This document shows positions 1-9,274 of a stretch of DNA of 32,105 nt, one piece after another. The translations under genes were made by a program, and so were the position numbers. Under the pieces are notes generated by a model. The model was not told the DNA's origin, searched no databases, and saw nothing but the letters and a program-made list of their open reading frames with translations. The stretch's first letter is position 1. Each line of letters opens with the position of its first letter. The DNA is from Erysipelotrichaceae bacterium (GTDB lineage: Bacteria; Bacillota_I; Bacilli_A; Erysipelotrichales; Coprobacillaceae): assembly GCA_021770925.1 (NCBI GenBank), contig JAETPY010000025.1:1-32105 (forward strand), read 5' to 3'.

Positions 1-12
1 TCATTATTCATA

Positions 13-58
13 TAGTTCCTTTCATAGTATCTAGACAATATCAATGATAAAGGAACTA
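13..58. repeat. Inverted repeat, 10-bp arms
   Basis: TAGTTCCTTT (13-22) is the exact reverse complement of AAAGGAACTA (49-58), with 26 nt between the arms. No long T-run follows on either strand. It may be part of a regulatory or terminator region of a gene beyond the left edge. Its role is unknown. Confidence 0.4.
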
Positions 59-65
59 AAAAAAG

Positions 66-100
66 AAACAACAACTAGTTATTTCTAGCTGTTGTTTTTT
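66..100. terminator. Bidirectional rho-independent terminator
   Basis: A 13-bp hairpin (arms about 66-78 and 85-97, one mismatch, loop 79-84) has a T-run on the plus side (92-100) and an A-rich flank on the other. It could end transcription from the left and also catch the groESL transcript. Confidence 0.75.
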
Positions 101-160
101 AATGCCTGTTTTGTAAAAGCATCCCCCTAAAGTTGTGACCCCTAAATTATTTGAATAGCC

Positions 161-206
161 AAGGGACTGTAATGAGTAAATAATTATTTACTCGTTACAG
201 CCCCTT
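161..206 (-). terminator. Long hairpin after groEL, probable terminator
   Basis: Arms 161-181 and 186-206 pair over 21 positions with one A/C mismatch and one G-T wobble; the loop is AATT. It starts 29 bp past the groEL stop codon. No U-tract follows on the minus strand, so it may act in mRNA 3'-end protection or as a terminator together with the 66-100 hairpin. Confidence 0.5.
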
Positions 207-234
207 TAACTTATATTTTTAATAACTTCTATAA

Positions 235-1857
<1,623 letters not shown>

Positions 1858-1864
1858 TTACCTC

Positions 1865-2125
1865 CTAAGCAATATAAGCTAAAATATCTTTTTCACTAAT
1901 TACAATATAATCAATCTCATCAATTTTAATCTCTGTTCCTGAATATTCTTTATAAACTACTTTATCATTTTCTTTAATTTCTGCTTTACATTCAGGCCCA
2001 ACTGCAACAACTGTTGCTACACTTGGAATTTTTTTAGTCTCGGTTGTTAAAATAATTCCACTTGATGTCTTATTTTCTACTTCTTCTTTTTTTAAAATAA
2101 CATTATCATGTAATGGCTTAATCAT
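1865..2125 (-). CDS. groES: 10-kDa co-chaperonin GroES
   Basis: GroES caps the GroEL ring. The 86-aa protein begins MIKPLHDNVILKK, and has the GVVVAVGP-like segment as VATVVAVGP and the terminal EKDILAYI, all typical. The reading frame stays open 10 codons upstream to 2155, but that stretch lies inside the first CIRCE element. The true start at 2125 has an AAAAAAGGAGTGA ribosome-binding site 7 nt upstream, so the short form is chosen. The mobile loop (SSGIILTTETKKIP, about residues 23-36) is present. It is the first gene of the groESL operon. Confidence 0.97.
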   Translation of the reverse strand: MIKPLHDNVILKKEEVENKTSSGIILTTETKKIPSVATVVAVGPECKAEIKENDKVVYKEYSGTEIKIDEIDYIVISEKDILAYIA

Positions 2126-2141
2126 TTTAATCACTCCTTTT

Positions 2142-2168
2142 TTAGCACTTGCCATACCTAAGTGCTAA
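2142..2168. promoter_or_regulatory. CIRCE operator 1 (HrcA site)
   Basis: TTAGCACTT-N9-AAGTGCTAA is a perfect 9-bp inverted repeat with 9-bp spacing. It matches the HrcA operator consensus TTAGCACTC-N9-GAGTGCTAA except for the inner bases. It lies in the 5' leader between the -10 and the groES ribosome-binding site. Confidence 0.95.
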
Positions 2169-2172
2169 GAAC

Positions 2173-2200
2173 ATTATACTCTATTTTAGCACTTTGTCAA
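2173..2200 (-). promoter_or_regulatory. groESL sigma-A promoter
   Basis: On the minus strand, TTGACA (2195-2200), a 16-bp spacer, and TATAAT (2173-2178). Both hexamers are perfect. The -35 sits in the spacer of CIRCE 2, and CIRCE 1 begins just past the -10, so HrcA binding would block RNA polymerase. Confidence 0.9.
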
Positions 2201-2212
2201 CACAGGTGCTAA
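2186..2212. promoter_or_regulatory. CIRCE operator 2 (HrcA site)
   Basis: TTAGCACTT-N9-AGGTGCTAA, 9-bp spacer, one mismatch between the arms. It overlaps the groESL -35 hexamer. Confidence 0.9.
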
Positions 2213-2592
2213 AATAATTAAAAAAATTACATAAAAGAAAAGCAGAATTCAACTTTAAATTCTGGTTTCTGGAAAATTTAGTTATTTTTTTACTTTCATA
2301 GAAAGTAATAGATACTGCTAATACTTAATAAGTTTATTGCATTACAGCACTGCCATTTTAATGTTCCAGAAGCATCATCTTTATCACTTTCAAAATCTAA
2401 ACCAGCTCATTTCCTCCCAATAACTTGTTTCTATATTAGTTGCACCAGCACCCTGTAATATGTAGCTATAAAACTAGTAGAAGCAATGTAATTATTAACA
2501 AACACCGTTATCTCTAAGTATCATATTATATAGAAACCATCTAACTTTTTAATTTTTTGCATTCACTTTTACTTTTAAATAAATGCTAAAAA
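2213..2592. other. Gene-free stretch with possible gene remnant
   Basis: No intact gene was found. On the minus strand about 2325-2410 reads as an open piece (GLDFESDKDDASGTLKWQC) between stop codons and without a start signal. It has balanced, protein-like composition and may be a fossil of a lost coding region. I do not recognise a family. Confidence 0.3.
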
Positions 2593-2631
2593 ACCAAATA
2601 CTAACATACAAAAACGTATTTAGTATTTGGT
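2593..2631 (-). terminator. Terminator of the lipoprotein gene
   Basis: ACCAAATACTA (2593-2603) pairs perfectly with TAGTATTTGGT (2621-2631). On the minus strand the stem is followed by a T-run (2588-2592). Confidence 0.75.
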
Positions 2632-2717
2632 CTTGCCTACTTAATATATTTATATTGTATCTTTTAACATCAATATTTTTACTAACCATCTATATCGAAC
2701 ACATTACATATTTTAAA

Positions 2718-3686
2718 CTAAATATTAATTATAAATACTTTACCTTGATATGAAATTCTAATCATTTTTTCATCATTAACAATCTCATCAGGCATTTCAA
2801 AAGCAAAATGAACCATAGTACTTTGACTAGCTGCAATGCTCGTTGTACTTCCTGTAGTCAAATTATCACGTGCTTCATTTTCACAAAAAATGCTAGCTGG
2901 ATATTCATTTCCATCCTTATCCACCAGTTTTGCGACAACTGCATTACTAGCAGTTAAATCTTCACTAGAAATATTTTTAATTGCAGCAGTTAAAATTACA
3001 AAACTGTCGGTATCAACGTTAACCTTATAATATGTGTATAATCCTTCAGGATTAGCTGGTGCTAATTCTTTAACAATATTAGTAGATTGTAAAGTTATCT
3101 CACTTCGATTTTCAATCGTAATAACATCATTTACATTTTTTATTTCATAATTTTTATTTACATCATCTAATTTAAACTTCATAGTTGCTGCTTGAGGATT
3201 TTCTTCATCTGTTGTTGTCATTTTAAATTCAATTTTTTTATTCAATTTTTTAGGGCTCACTTCTACATAAAAATGTACCTTACTTACAGCATTAGCTGCA
3301 ATACTTCCATTTTGTTTTAAAGAAGTACCATCATCACTCACCGTTGCAACTGATGCAGCATACTCATTATCACCAATTACAAATGTAACATCGAGATTTT
3401 TTTTAATATTTAAATCAGTCTTTTTTAAATTTTTCATATTTACAATCACATCTAATAATACATTTGAATCTTTTTGAGGCTTATAATATGTATAAACAGT
3501 TCCAATTGTATCAGGTGTAATTTGTTTTGGCTTACCAATACTTTCTATCTTATAAGATACTAAATCATCAAACTTATTCTCTTTTCCCCATTCTATTGTT
3601 AAAGGCTTATCCTCCTTTTCACTGCTGCAGGCAGTTACACCAAAAACAATAAAAAAAGCTAAAAACAATTTTATAATTTTTTTCAT
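2718..3686 (-). CDS. Two-domain surface lipoprotein (DUF4352-like repeats)
   Basis: Predicted exported lipoprotein of 322 aa. A signal peptide (KK followed by a hydrophobic stretch) ends in a lipobox VTAC with Cys20 as the lipidated residue. The mature part holds two similar halves, about residues 45-175 and 185-322. Each has an (V/L)YTYYK motif, a V(I/L)xxxxIKN-type strand, a GNEY(A/P)AS motif, a region like SIAA(N/S), and a VHFxxEv/m strand. This is the layout of DUF4352/telokin-like immunoglobulin-fold domains, so an internal duplication is likely. Function and ligand are unknown. The start has AAGGAGATT upstream. It is a single-gene unit between two terminators. Confidence 0.8.
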   Translation of the reverse strand: MKKIIKLFLAFFIVFGVTACSSEKEDKPLTIEWGKENKFDDLVSYKIESIGKPKQITPDTIGTVYTYYKPQKDSNVLLDVIVNMKNLKKTDLNIKKNLDVTFVIGDNEYAASVATVSDDGTSLKQNGSIAANAVSKVHFYVEVSPKKLNKKIEFKMTTTDEENPQAATMKFKLDDVNKNYEIKNVNDVITIENRSEITLQSTNIVKELAPANPEGLYTYYKVNVDTDSFVILTAAIKNISSEDLTASNAVVAKLVDKDGNEYPASIFCENEARDNLTTGSTTSIAASQSTMVHFAFEMPDEIVNDEKMIRISYQGKVFIINI

Positions 3687-3770
3687 ACTAATCTCCTTTT
3701 CAATCAGATTTTAAAGTTTCAGTTCCAATAAATATTATACTATAAATTTACTATAAAAAAAGTAAGATTT

Positions 3771-3803
3771 AAAAAATCGTGGCTAAGCAAACCACAATTT
3801 TTT
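3771..3803. terminator. Terminator after the ABC-F gene
   Basis: GTGG (3779-3782) and CCAC (3792-3795) form the core, flanked by an A-run (3771-3776) and a T-run (3798-3803) that extend the stem and serve as a U-tract in either direction. It directly follows the ABC-F stop codon at 3805. Confidence 0.7.
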
Positions 3804-3804
3804 A

Positions 3805-5280
3805 TTATAATTCAATTGTTTTTGTTTTAATTTTATCACAAAAATACCGATCATGTTCTACAAACAAAATAGTTGGCTTAAATTCCAATAATAATTCCTG
3901 GACCTGCATCCGGGTAAAAACATCAAGATAATTTAGTGGTTCATCAAATATATATAAATGAGCTTTTTTTACTAAGCAGGCTGCTAACATAACTTTCTTT
4001 TTCTGACCTTTACTATAAGTAGCCATATCTTGTATAAACAAATCTCTAGAAAAATCTAACTTTCGTAAAACTGTCTTAAATAGACTAATATTTATATCAC
4101 AATCCCTAGCATAATCATCTAAACTTCCAATAAAATTACTATCATCTTGTGAAAGATAAGCAATTTTCAAATTAGTTCCTAAATTAATCTTTCCCTCATA
4201 ATTATTAATTTCTTTTATAATTAACTTTATAATACTTGTTTTCCCTGAACCGTTTTTACCAACTAAATTAATTCGATCACCTTGATTAATATCAAAACTA
4301 ACATTTTCAACTACTATCTTATGATTATATATTATTTTAATATCTTCTAAATGACATAAACATCGCTTAGAATATTTTAGGGGCGAAAGTTTTAATTTCT
4401 CAATCATCTCAATATTTTTTAATAATCCCTTTTTTTCTTCAATTGCTTTATTTTGACGTCGTTCGACATTTTTACAGCGTTGCATCATCTTTGCAGCTTT
4501 ATGTCCCACATATCCTTTATCTGGTTTAATTCCCGAAACTCTTATATTCTTACTTGCCTCTACCTTATTTGACCAGTCTTCATTTTGTCTAGCCGCCTGC
4601 TGTAATCTTTTAATATCTTTTTTTAATTGCTCATTTTTTTGAAACTCCAATTTATCCTGATTATTTTTAAGCTCATACCAGAGTGAAAAATTTCCTTTAA
4701 TCACTTCAATATTACTGCGATTAATTGCAAGAACATGATCAATACAGCTATCTAAAAAATTACGATCATGACTCACTAATATAAAACTCTTTTTTCTTTT
4801 TAAATAATTACTTAAAATCTTTCTGCCATGATAATCTAAATGATTAGTTGGTTCATCGATCAATACAAAATCATAAGGTTTTAAAAACAATACTGCCAAT
4901 AATACTTTTGTTTGCTGTCCTTTAGATAAAGTATTAAAATTTTGCTGTAAAACTGCATCTTCAACATCTAATAGTGATAACTCTCTTTCTATTTGCCACA
5001 GTTCATAATCATTTAAAATTTCATCTATAATTTCAATTGTTTTTAAATTATCATTTTTAATTGAAAATGGAAAATAGTCATACTTATAATTCGGTGTGAT
5101 ATACCCTTGATATTCATATTTATCTTTAAATAAATTCAGCAAAGTAGTTTTACCCTTACCATTTCTTCCAATTAAACCTAATTTCCAATTAGTATCGATT
5201 TGAAAACTAATATTATCAAAAACATTTTCAACTTGATTATCATAACCAAACGTCAAATTCTTTACTTCCAATAAACCCAT
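3805..5280 (-). CDS. Lsa-like ABC-F ribosome-protection ATPase
   Basis: Cytoplasmic ABC-F protein of 491 aa with two ATPase domains and no membrane segments. Domain 1 has Walker A GRNGKGKT (38-45), signature LSKGQ (118-122), Walker B with DEP (142-144) and switch His171. Domain 2 has Walker A GKNGSGKT (341-348), signature YSKGQ (422-426), DEP (446-448) and His476. Both signatures carry K in place of the usual second G. A charged interdomain linker spans about 200-310. The start MGLLEVKNLTFGYDNQ, the phrase TNWKLGLIGRNG and the end resemble Lsa(A)-type proteins, which move pleuromutilin, lincosamide and streptogramin A drugs off the ribosome. Drug profile is inferred only; a housekeeping ABC-F remains possible. 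AGGAGG precedes the start. The leader resembles an attenuator. Confidence 0.85.
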   Translation of the reverse strand: MGLLEVKNLTFGYDNQVENVFDNISFQIDTNWKLGLIGRNGKGKTTLLNLFKDKYEYQGYITPNYKYDYFPFSIKNDNLKTIEIIDEILNDYELWQIERELSLLDVEDAVLQQNFNTLSKGQQTKVLLAVLFLKPYDFVLIDEPTNHLDYHGRKILSNYLKRKKSFILVSHDRNFLDSCIDHVLAINRSNIEVIKGNFSLWYELKNNQDKLEFQKNEQLKKDIKRLQQAARQNEDWSNKVEASKNIRVSGIKPDKGYVGHKAAKMMQRCKNVERRQNKAIEEKKGLLKNIEMIEKLKLSPLKYSKRCLCHLEDIKIIYNHKIVVENVSFDINQGDRINLVGKNGSGKTSIIKLIIKEINNYEGKINLGTNLKIAYLSQDDSNFIGSLDDYARDCDINISLFKTVLRKLDFSRDLFIQDMATYSKGQKKKVMLAACLVKKAHLYIFDEPLNYLDVFTRMQVQELLLEFKPTILFVEHDRYFCDKIKTKTIEL

Positions 5281-5460
5281 CCAATATTCCTCCTAACAAT
5301 ATAAAAAGCCACAAGAAAATATATACTTGCAGCTAAAAAGAATACTAGACTATTAATATTATTAAGGATATATTTTCTTGCACACAAAAACAGCATTATA
5401 AATTACTGTTATTTTAAATTTTAGCAAGAAAATTTATACATCCTTCCACCTCATTTCCTT
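5281..5460 (-). promoter_or_regulatory. ABC-F 5' leader with mutually exclusive hairpins (attenuator)
   Basis: On the minus-strand RNA three arms occur in order. A is AUUUUCUUGC (5424-5433), B is GCAAGAAAAU extending into AUAU (5368-5381), and C is AUAUAUUUUCUUG (5312-5324). A:B gives 10 bp and B:C gives 13 bp, both perfect and mutually exclusive. B:C is followed by UGGCUUUUU, like a terminator, just before the ribosome-binding site. A further small hairpin AACAG/CUGUU (about 5387-5409) lies between A and B. The layout suggests transcription attenuation; polarity is unresolved. Confidence 0.65.
5421..5441 (-). CDS. Candidate leader peptide (6 aa) of the ABC-F gene
   Basis: A six-codon ORF, MYKFSC, follows GAGGTGG by 4 nt in the leader RNA. 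Its codons 3-6 make up leader arm A, so a translating or stalled ribosome would stop A from pairing with B. Short leader peptides that sense ribosome-targeting drugs are known upstream of ABC-F and erm genes. Expression here is inferred. Confidence 0.45.
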   Translation of the reverse strand: MYKFSC

Positions 5461-5463
5461 TAT

Positions 5464-5491
5464 ATCATACCAGATTAATCATCTTTTACAA
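5464..5491 (-). promoter_or_regulatory. ABC-F promoter
   Basis: Minus strand: TTGTAA (5486-5491), a 16-bp spacer, and TATGAT (5464-5469) preceded by TGG, an extended -10. It implies a leader of about 180 nt before the ABC-F start codon. Confidence 0.65.
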
Positions 5492-5495
5492 GTAT

Positions 5496-5846
5496 TTATT
5501 CATATTTATTTTCAATCATATCAATAAATACCTCTAATGAACTAACTTTATCATTAAAATAATACAGTTCTAAAATATCCTCATCATCATAACCCGCTTT
5601 TACCCAGCGACACAGCAAATCTCGCTTAAATGGTGGCAATTTATAAATATTTAAATTATGTTTATTTACAAATCTCATTGTCGCACACATCATTTGATTA
5701 TATTCATCAATAAAACAATCCTGGTCATAATTTCTAGCCATATATTCTACATAACCCAAAAAAATTTTTTTAAATTCTTCACCATCAATATTTTTTATAT
5801 ATTCTTTTAAACACACAATTAATAATTTAATATCTTCTTCTAACAC
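5496..5846 (-). CDS. Hypothetical protein, 116 aa
   Basis: Unrecognised small soluble protein. It has no signal peptide or membrane segment. The composition is mostly helical and acidic, with a cluster of Cys (12, 44, 54 and 79 or so) but no CxxC pair, and aromatic residues near the C terminus (LELYYFNDK). AGGTGA lies close upstream of the ATG (3 nt), a rather tight spacing. It precedes the ABC-F gene on the same strand, but that gene has its own promoter in the 200-bp gap, so a shared function is not implied. The coding potential is supported by length, frame and ribosome-binding site rather than by homology. Confidence 0.6.
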   Translation of the reverse strand: MLEEDIKLLIVCLKEYIKNIDGEEFKKIFLGYVEYMARNYDQDCFIDEYNQMMCATMRFVNKHNLNIYKLPPFKRDLLCRWVKAGYDDEDILELYYFNDKVSSLEVFIDMIENKYE

Positions 5847-5920
5847 ATAATCACCTATTTAAATTATTACCAAAAAAGTATCTTTTATTTAAAACACTTT
5901 TAAATAACTATTATTCTAGC

Positions 5921-6373
5921 CTAATTGCACCTTTTTGTCATATAATTATTTTCTAACTTAAAACCAAGTTTTTGATATAAAGTCACTGCTTCATCTGAAG
6001 AATTTAAACATACTGTATTACATAAAGTTTCAGCTTTTAATAATAACCCATTAATAAGATTTTCTGCAATATCTTGATGATTATATTCATTTTCAATCCA
6101 AATACTGGTTAACTGCCCCATAATTCCTAGTGGATTTTCATTTGATGGCATAATTGAATATAAGTATAATGTACCAGTTGCTACAAACAGTTCATTATCA
6201 AATCCTAAAAGTGTAAAACAGGTATTGTTTACAATACCTGTATAATAAAACTCTTTAATCTTTCTCATCATTTGATCTTTATCTTCATTTTTTAAAATTA
6301 TCTTTGAATTACGAATTTGTAATTCAACTAAAAAATCTAGATCTTCTAAACATGCCCAGCGATAATTCAACAT
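5921..6373 (-). CDS. GNAT-family N-acetyltransferase
   Basis: 150-aa protein of GNAT type, which moves an acetyl group from acetyl-CoA to an amine; the acceptor is unknown. The fold is suggested by the N-terminal YRWACLEDLDFLVELQ (strand 1/helix 1), a central strand pair (CFTLLGFDNELFVATGTLYLYS), the LTSIWIENEYNHQDIAENLI segment, where the pyrophosphate-binding loop normally lies, and the terminal VTLYQKLGFK motif typical of the family. The loop lacks the usual Q/RxxGxG/A glycines (NEYNHQDIA), so acetyl-CoA binding may be altered. The start lacks a strong Shine-Dalgarno sequence. It stands alone next to a long decayed region. Confidence 0.75.
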   Translation of the reverse strand: MLNYRWACLEDLDFLVELQIRNSKIILKNEDKDQMMRKIKEFYYTGIVNNTCFTLLGFDNELFVATGTLYLYSIMPSNENPLGIMGQLTSIWIENEYNHQDIAENLINGLLLKAETLCNTVCLNSSDEAVTLYQKLGFKLENNYMTKRCN

Positions 6374-7750
6374 TACGATTCCTCACTTTCATTACTATAT
6401 CGTGAATTATATCAACAGAATATAATTCTTATATTTTATCACAACTATTAACTAATAATATTTTCTAAATCAATCAATTTTAAATTCATAATTTTTTAGG
6501 TTATTAATATAAAAATTAAAACCTATTTTATATTTTGTTATTAAAAACAAAGTATATAATTATTGTACAAAAAAATACAATAAAAAAAAATCATATAACA
6601 TTAACAATACATATATAATTAAAATATTATAAATTATTATTATGTTAATATATAGTCATCAATTTACCAAATTAAAAAAATAGTAGTAGAAAAACTTAAC
6701 ACATTAATTACTAAGTATTTTAAATATAAATTACTAATATTCTAACCCTCAAAAAGGCTTAATAACAATTAGTAACCAATCTAATACTATTTCAATATAA
6801 TTTATAAAACACAAAGAAAAAATATAAAACATTAAATATTATATTGGCAGATAATCTTTGCAAATTAGTACTTCACCTGATTCAATTATCACTAAAATAA
6901 TTATAACAGTAAAAATTATATTATCGACTCTTCTAACGAGGCCTATATTACAAAATATAGTCCAAATTAAATATATCTGATCTTGCGACTGATCATATAA
7001 CAAATCTTGGTAAAATGCTGCTAAAAGGAACAATACCGTAATTCTATAAACTCAATGAACATTATAAAACTATAAATGATGTGCCTCAAACTGCCATTGA
7101 CACATTAAACTTAGAAATAATCTGTAAAATTAATATACCAATTTTATTGATTATTGATGAAATCATTATGATTCTCTATAACAAATAAAAAAAGCCTATA
7201 ACAAAATAGTTATTCATACTAATCTGTAAAACTAATTTATTCAAGCTCTTTTATTTTTACTATCAATAGATTTCTTTAATGAGGTTTATCAGTGATCATA
7301 TTTATTAACTATCGTCACTAAAATTTTACCATTTATATCTAGCTGACTGCCAAATAGATTAAGCTTTATATATCTAACAAATCAACCTAAATAACAAATT
7401 CTGATTTTCTATCTGCGAAATTTACTATGATTCCTAGTTTTTCCATCGATACTACAGTACCCGACATGCTGCTTAGTACTATTGATAACTTATTATCAGC
7501 ATCTTATCTTCTATGTTTTTCCTTTTCCACACTCTAGTCTATACCTTAAAATCTGACTAATATCACTTTTTAAAGTCTGCTGTTCTATGGCATGTTCTCT
7601 TTTTTAACAGTGTGTTTTTCTGCCATGTGAGCTGTTCAATAATATTTTTTATATACTATTCAAGCAAAATATTCTCTTTACAATTCCTGGATTTATAATT
7701 ATTTCAAAGAGTGTTTTCCAAGCTCTCAGTCGATTGTAATTATTTGTACA
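6374..7750. other. 1.4-kb gene-poor, AT-rich decayed region
   Basis: No ORF here has a credible start, ribosome-binding site and family. The first half (6400-6830) is extremely AT-rich with only short A/T hairpins. The second half (6960-7740) is less AT-rich and has broken open stretches on both strands, as expected for decayed genes or a lost mobile element. A 64-codon frame at 6839-7033 (minus, TTG start, no ribosome-binding site) is probably chance. Confidence 0.6.
6961..7188 (+). pseudogene. Possible gene remnant with one internal stop
   Basis: In one plus-strand frame the stretch reads from SDLATDHITNLGKMLLKGT through a single in-frame TAA (at 7039-7041) to a final stop at 7186-7188. 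The second half contains NEHYKTINDVPQTAIDTLNLE. The composition is protein-like and more balanced than the surroundings, but no start signal or family is recognised. This may be a degraded fragment. Confidence 0.3.
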
Positions 7751-9091
7751 TTATAACATCGCTTTTTCTTGAGGTAATTGTTTTGTATATCGTATTATCA
7801 TAATCACTACATAAACAGCAACAATTAATTCAGTAAACGGCATAGAAAACCAAATAGCATCAGCTCCTGCAAAAACAGGAAGTAAATAAATAAAAATACC
7901 ACTGATCAATGCACCTCTTGACACCGATACAATAAAAGATGCAGCTGGTTTCATCAATGCTTGGAAATAATAGGTAGAAAAAATATTCAATGGTAATAAT
8001 AAAAATGAAATTCCATAACTTCTAATAATACCTGGTGCTATTGCAAGAATACTCTCTGTCGGTGTCATAAAAATATTCACAAAAAGAGTTGGGTCAAATT
8101 CAACAAGCACAGTCCAGATCAAACCAAAAGCAGCAGCTGTACCTAGTGCATATTTTAATATTTGACTAATACGCTCTCCGTTACCTGCTCCAAAATTTGT
8201 AGAAATCATTGGCTGTGATGCTTGTCCGATACTGTATGCACAACATTGAACAAAAGTACTAATATTGATAATAATTCCATAAACAGACAGTGCCTCAGTT
8301 CCCAAATATTTTAGAATCTGCCGATTAAACAGCATTGTCAAAATTCCCATAGCTACATCAATAAAAAATGTAGAAAAACCTGTTATACTAATTTTTTTGA
8401 GCATTGATAATAATTTTTTAGGTTTTTCTAATCTAAGAGTACTCTCTTTACCATGAAAATGCATCAACATCACCAGCAAAGAAAATACAGAGCCCATAGC
8501 AGTAGCAAGACCAGCACCTAAAATACCCATATTCAAAACAAAAACAAAGAAATAATCACCAAATACATTAAAAATTCCCCCAAATAAAACCGCTTTTGTA
8601 GCAAGTGCTGGATTGCCGTCATTACGGAGAAAAGCCGCCATTAACTGCGTAAACAAAAAACATGGTACAACAAATTTAACAGGAAAAACATATCGTCTTG
8701 CTAGTGGCAGCAAAGTTTTTTCTGCACCAAACAACAATAGCAGTTCACGGTCGAAAAAAATTACAACAAACCAAGTAACTGCAGCCAAAATTGATACACC
8801 AATTAATGCCGCCGTAAAATATTCATTGGATTTTTTGCAATTATCTTCGCATTTTCCACGCAAAGTAGAAAAAAGCACAGATCCCCCAATCCCCATGAGA
8901 AGCCCAAGACTATATATAATATTCCATATAGGACTAACAACTGCTAACGCAGCAGTTCCATTTGGTCCTTGATATTGCCCGACCATAGCCATATCAACAA
9001 CCCCATAAATAGAAGAGATCAATGCACTGCCAAAAGCAGCTGTCAAATACTTGAAATACATTGGCCTAATTTTACTTGTTAAAAAATCCAT
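7751..9091 (-). CDS. MATE-family multidrug/guanidinium-type exporter (MepA-like)
   Basis: Integral membrane antiporter of 446 aa with about 12 hydrophobic segments. MATE proteins export cationic compounds using Na+ or H+ gradients. The start MDFLTSKIRPMYFKYLTAAFGSA and the GVVDMAMVGQYQGP segment in the first membrane region are typical of the MepA branch, and the second half repeats the fold (SIGQASQPMISTNFGAG about residue 290). GGGAGGT precedes the ATG by 6 nt. Base composition looks richer in G and C (GCAGCA, CTG codons) than the neighbouring genes, which hints at transfer together with its own promoter and leader. It lies downstream of fbp on the same strand, but the consensus promoter between them suggests separate control. 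The substrate is unknown. Confidence 0.9.
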   Translation of the reverse strand: MDFLTSKIRPMYFKYLTAAFGSALISSIYGVVDMAMVGQYQGPNGTAALAVVSPIWNIIYSLGLLMGIGGSVLFSTLRGKCEDNCKKSNEYFTAALIGVSILAAVTWFVVIFFDRELLLLFGAEKTLLPLARRYVFPVKFVVPCFLFTQLMAAFLRNDGNPALATKAVLFGGIFNVFGDYFFVFVLNMGILGAGLATAMGSVFSLLVMLMHFHGKESTLRLEKPKKLLSMLKKISITGFSTFFIDVAMGILTMLFNRQILKYLGTEALSVYGIIINISTFVQCCAYSIGQASQPMISTNFGAGNGERISQILKYALGTAAAFGLIWTVLVEFDPTLFVNIFMTPTESILAIAPGIIRSYGISFLLLPLNIFSTYYFQALMKPAASFIVSVSRGALISGIFIYLLPVFAGADAIWFSMPFTELIVAVYVVIMIIRYTKQLPQEKAML

Positions 9092-9179
9092 ACGATAACC
9101 TCCCTAAAACTATATAAAATAACCAAACACACTCGATATTCCATAATTGTCCTCAAATAACTTACATACTGTGTAAACA

Positions 9180-9250
9180 CAAAAAAGCTGGACAGGTTAC
9201 AGACATTTCAGTCTGTTGCCTTATCCAGCTTATCATTTCTAACGAATGAT
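9180..9250 (-). promoter_or_regulatory. MATE leader: hairpin plus strong terminator (attenuator or riboswitch candidate)
   Basis: Within the 5' leader on the minus strand, ATCATT/AATGAT (9245-9250 with 9232-9237) forms a small first hairpin. A strong terminator follows: AGCTGGA (9224-9230) pairs with TCCAGCT (9186-9192), then AGG/CCT, then ACAGAC/GTCTGT (9211-9216 with 9199-9204), followed by six T. A factor-independent terminator between a consensus promoter and its own gene implies conditional readthrough. Guanidine-IV (mepA-motif) riboswitches have this location and this kind of partner gene, but I cannot confirm the consensus by eye. A 24-codon frame (9162-9236, MISWIRQQTEMSV...) also overlaps the hairpin without a well-spaced ribosome-binding site. 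Confidence 0.6.
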
Positions 9251-9274
9251 TTGCCCTCCGCGCAAGCACGACAT

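Noticed and set aside
2126-2155. N-terminal extension of groES (MASAKKGVIK)
   Set aside because: It lies inside CIRCE 1 and the ribosome-binding site; the start at 2125 matches the family.
6839-7033. 64-codon minus-strand frame
   Set aside because: TTG start, no ribosome-binding site, AT-rich chance composition in a decayed region.
8613-8972. 119-codon plus-strand ORF inside the first MATE gene
   Set aside because: Antisense shadow of a certain membrane protein.
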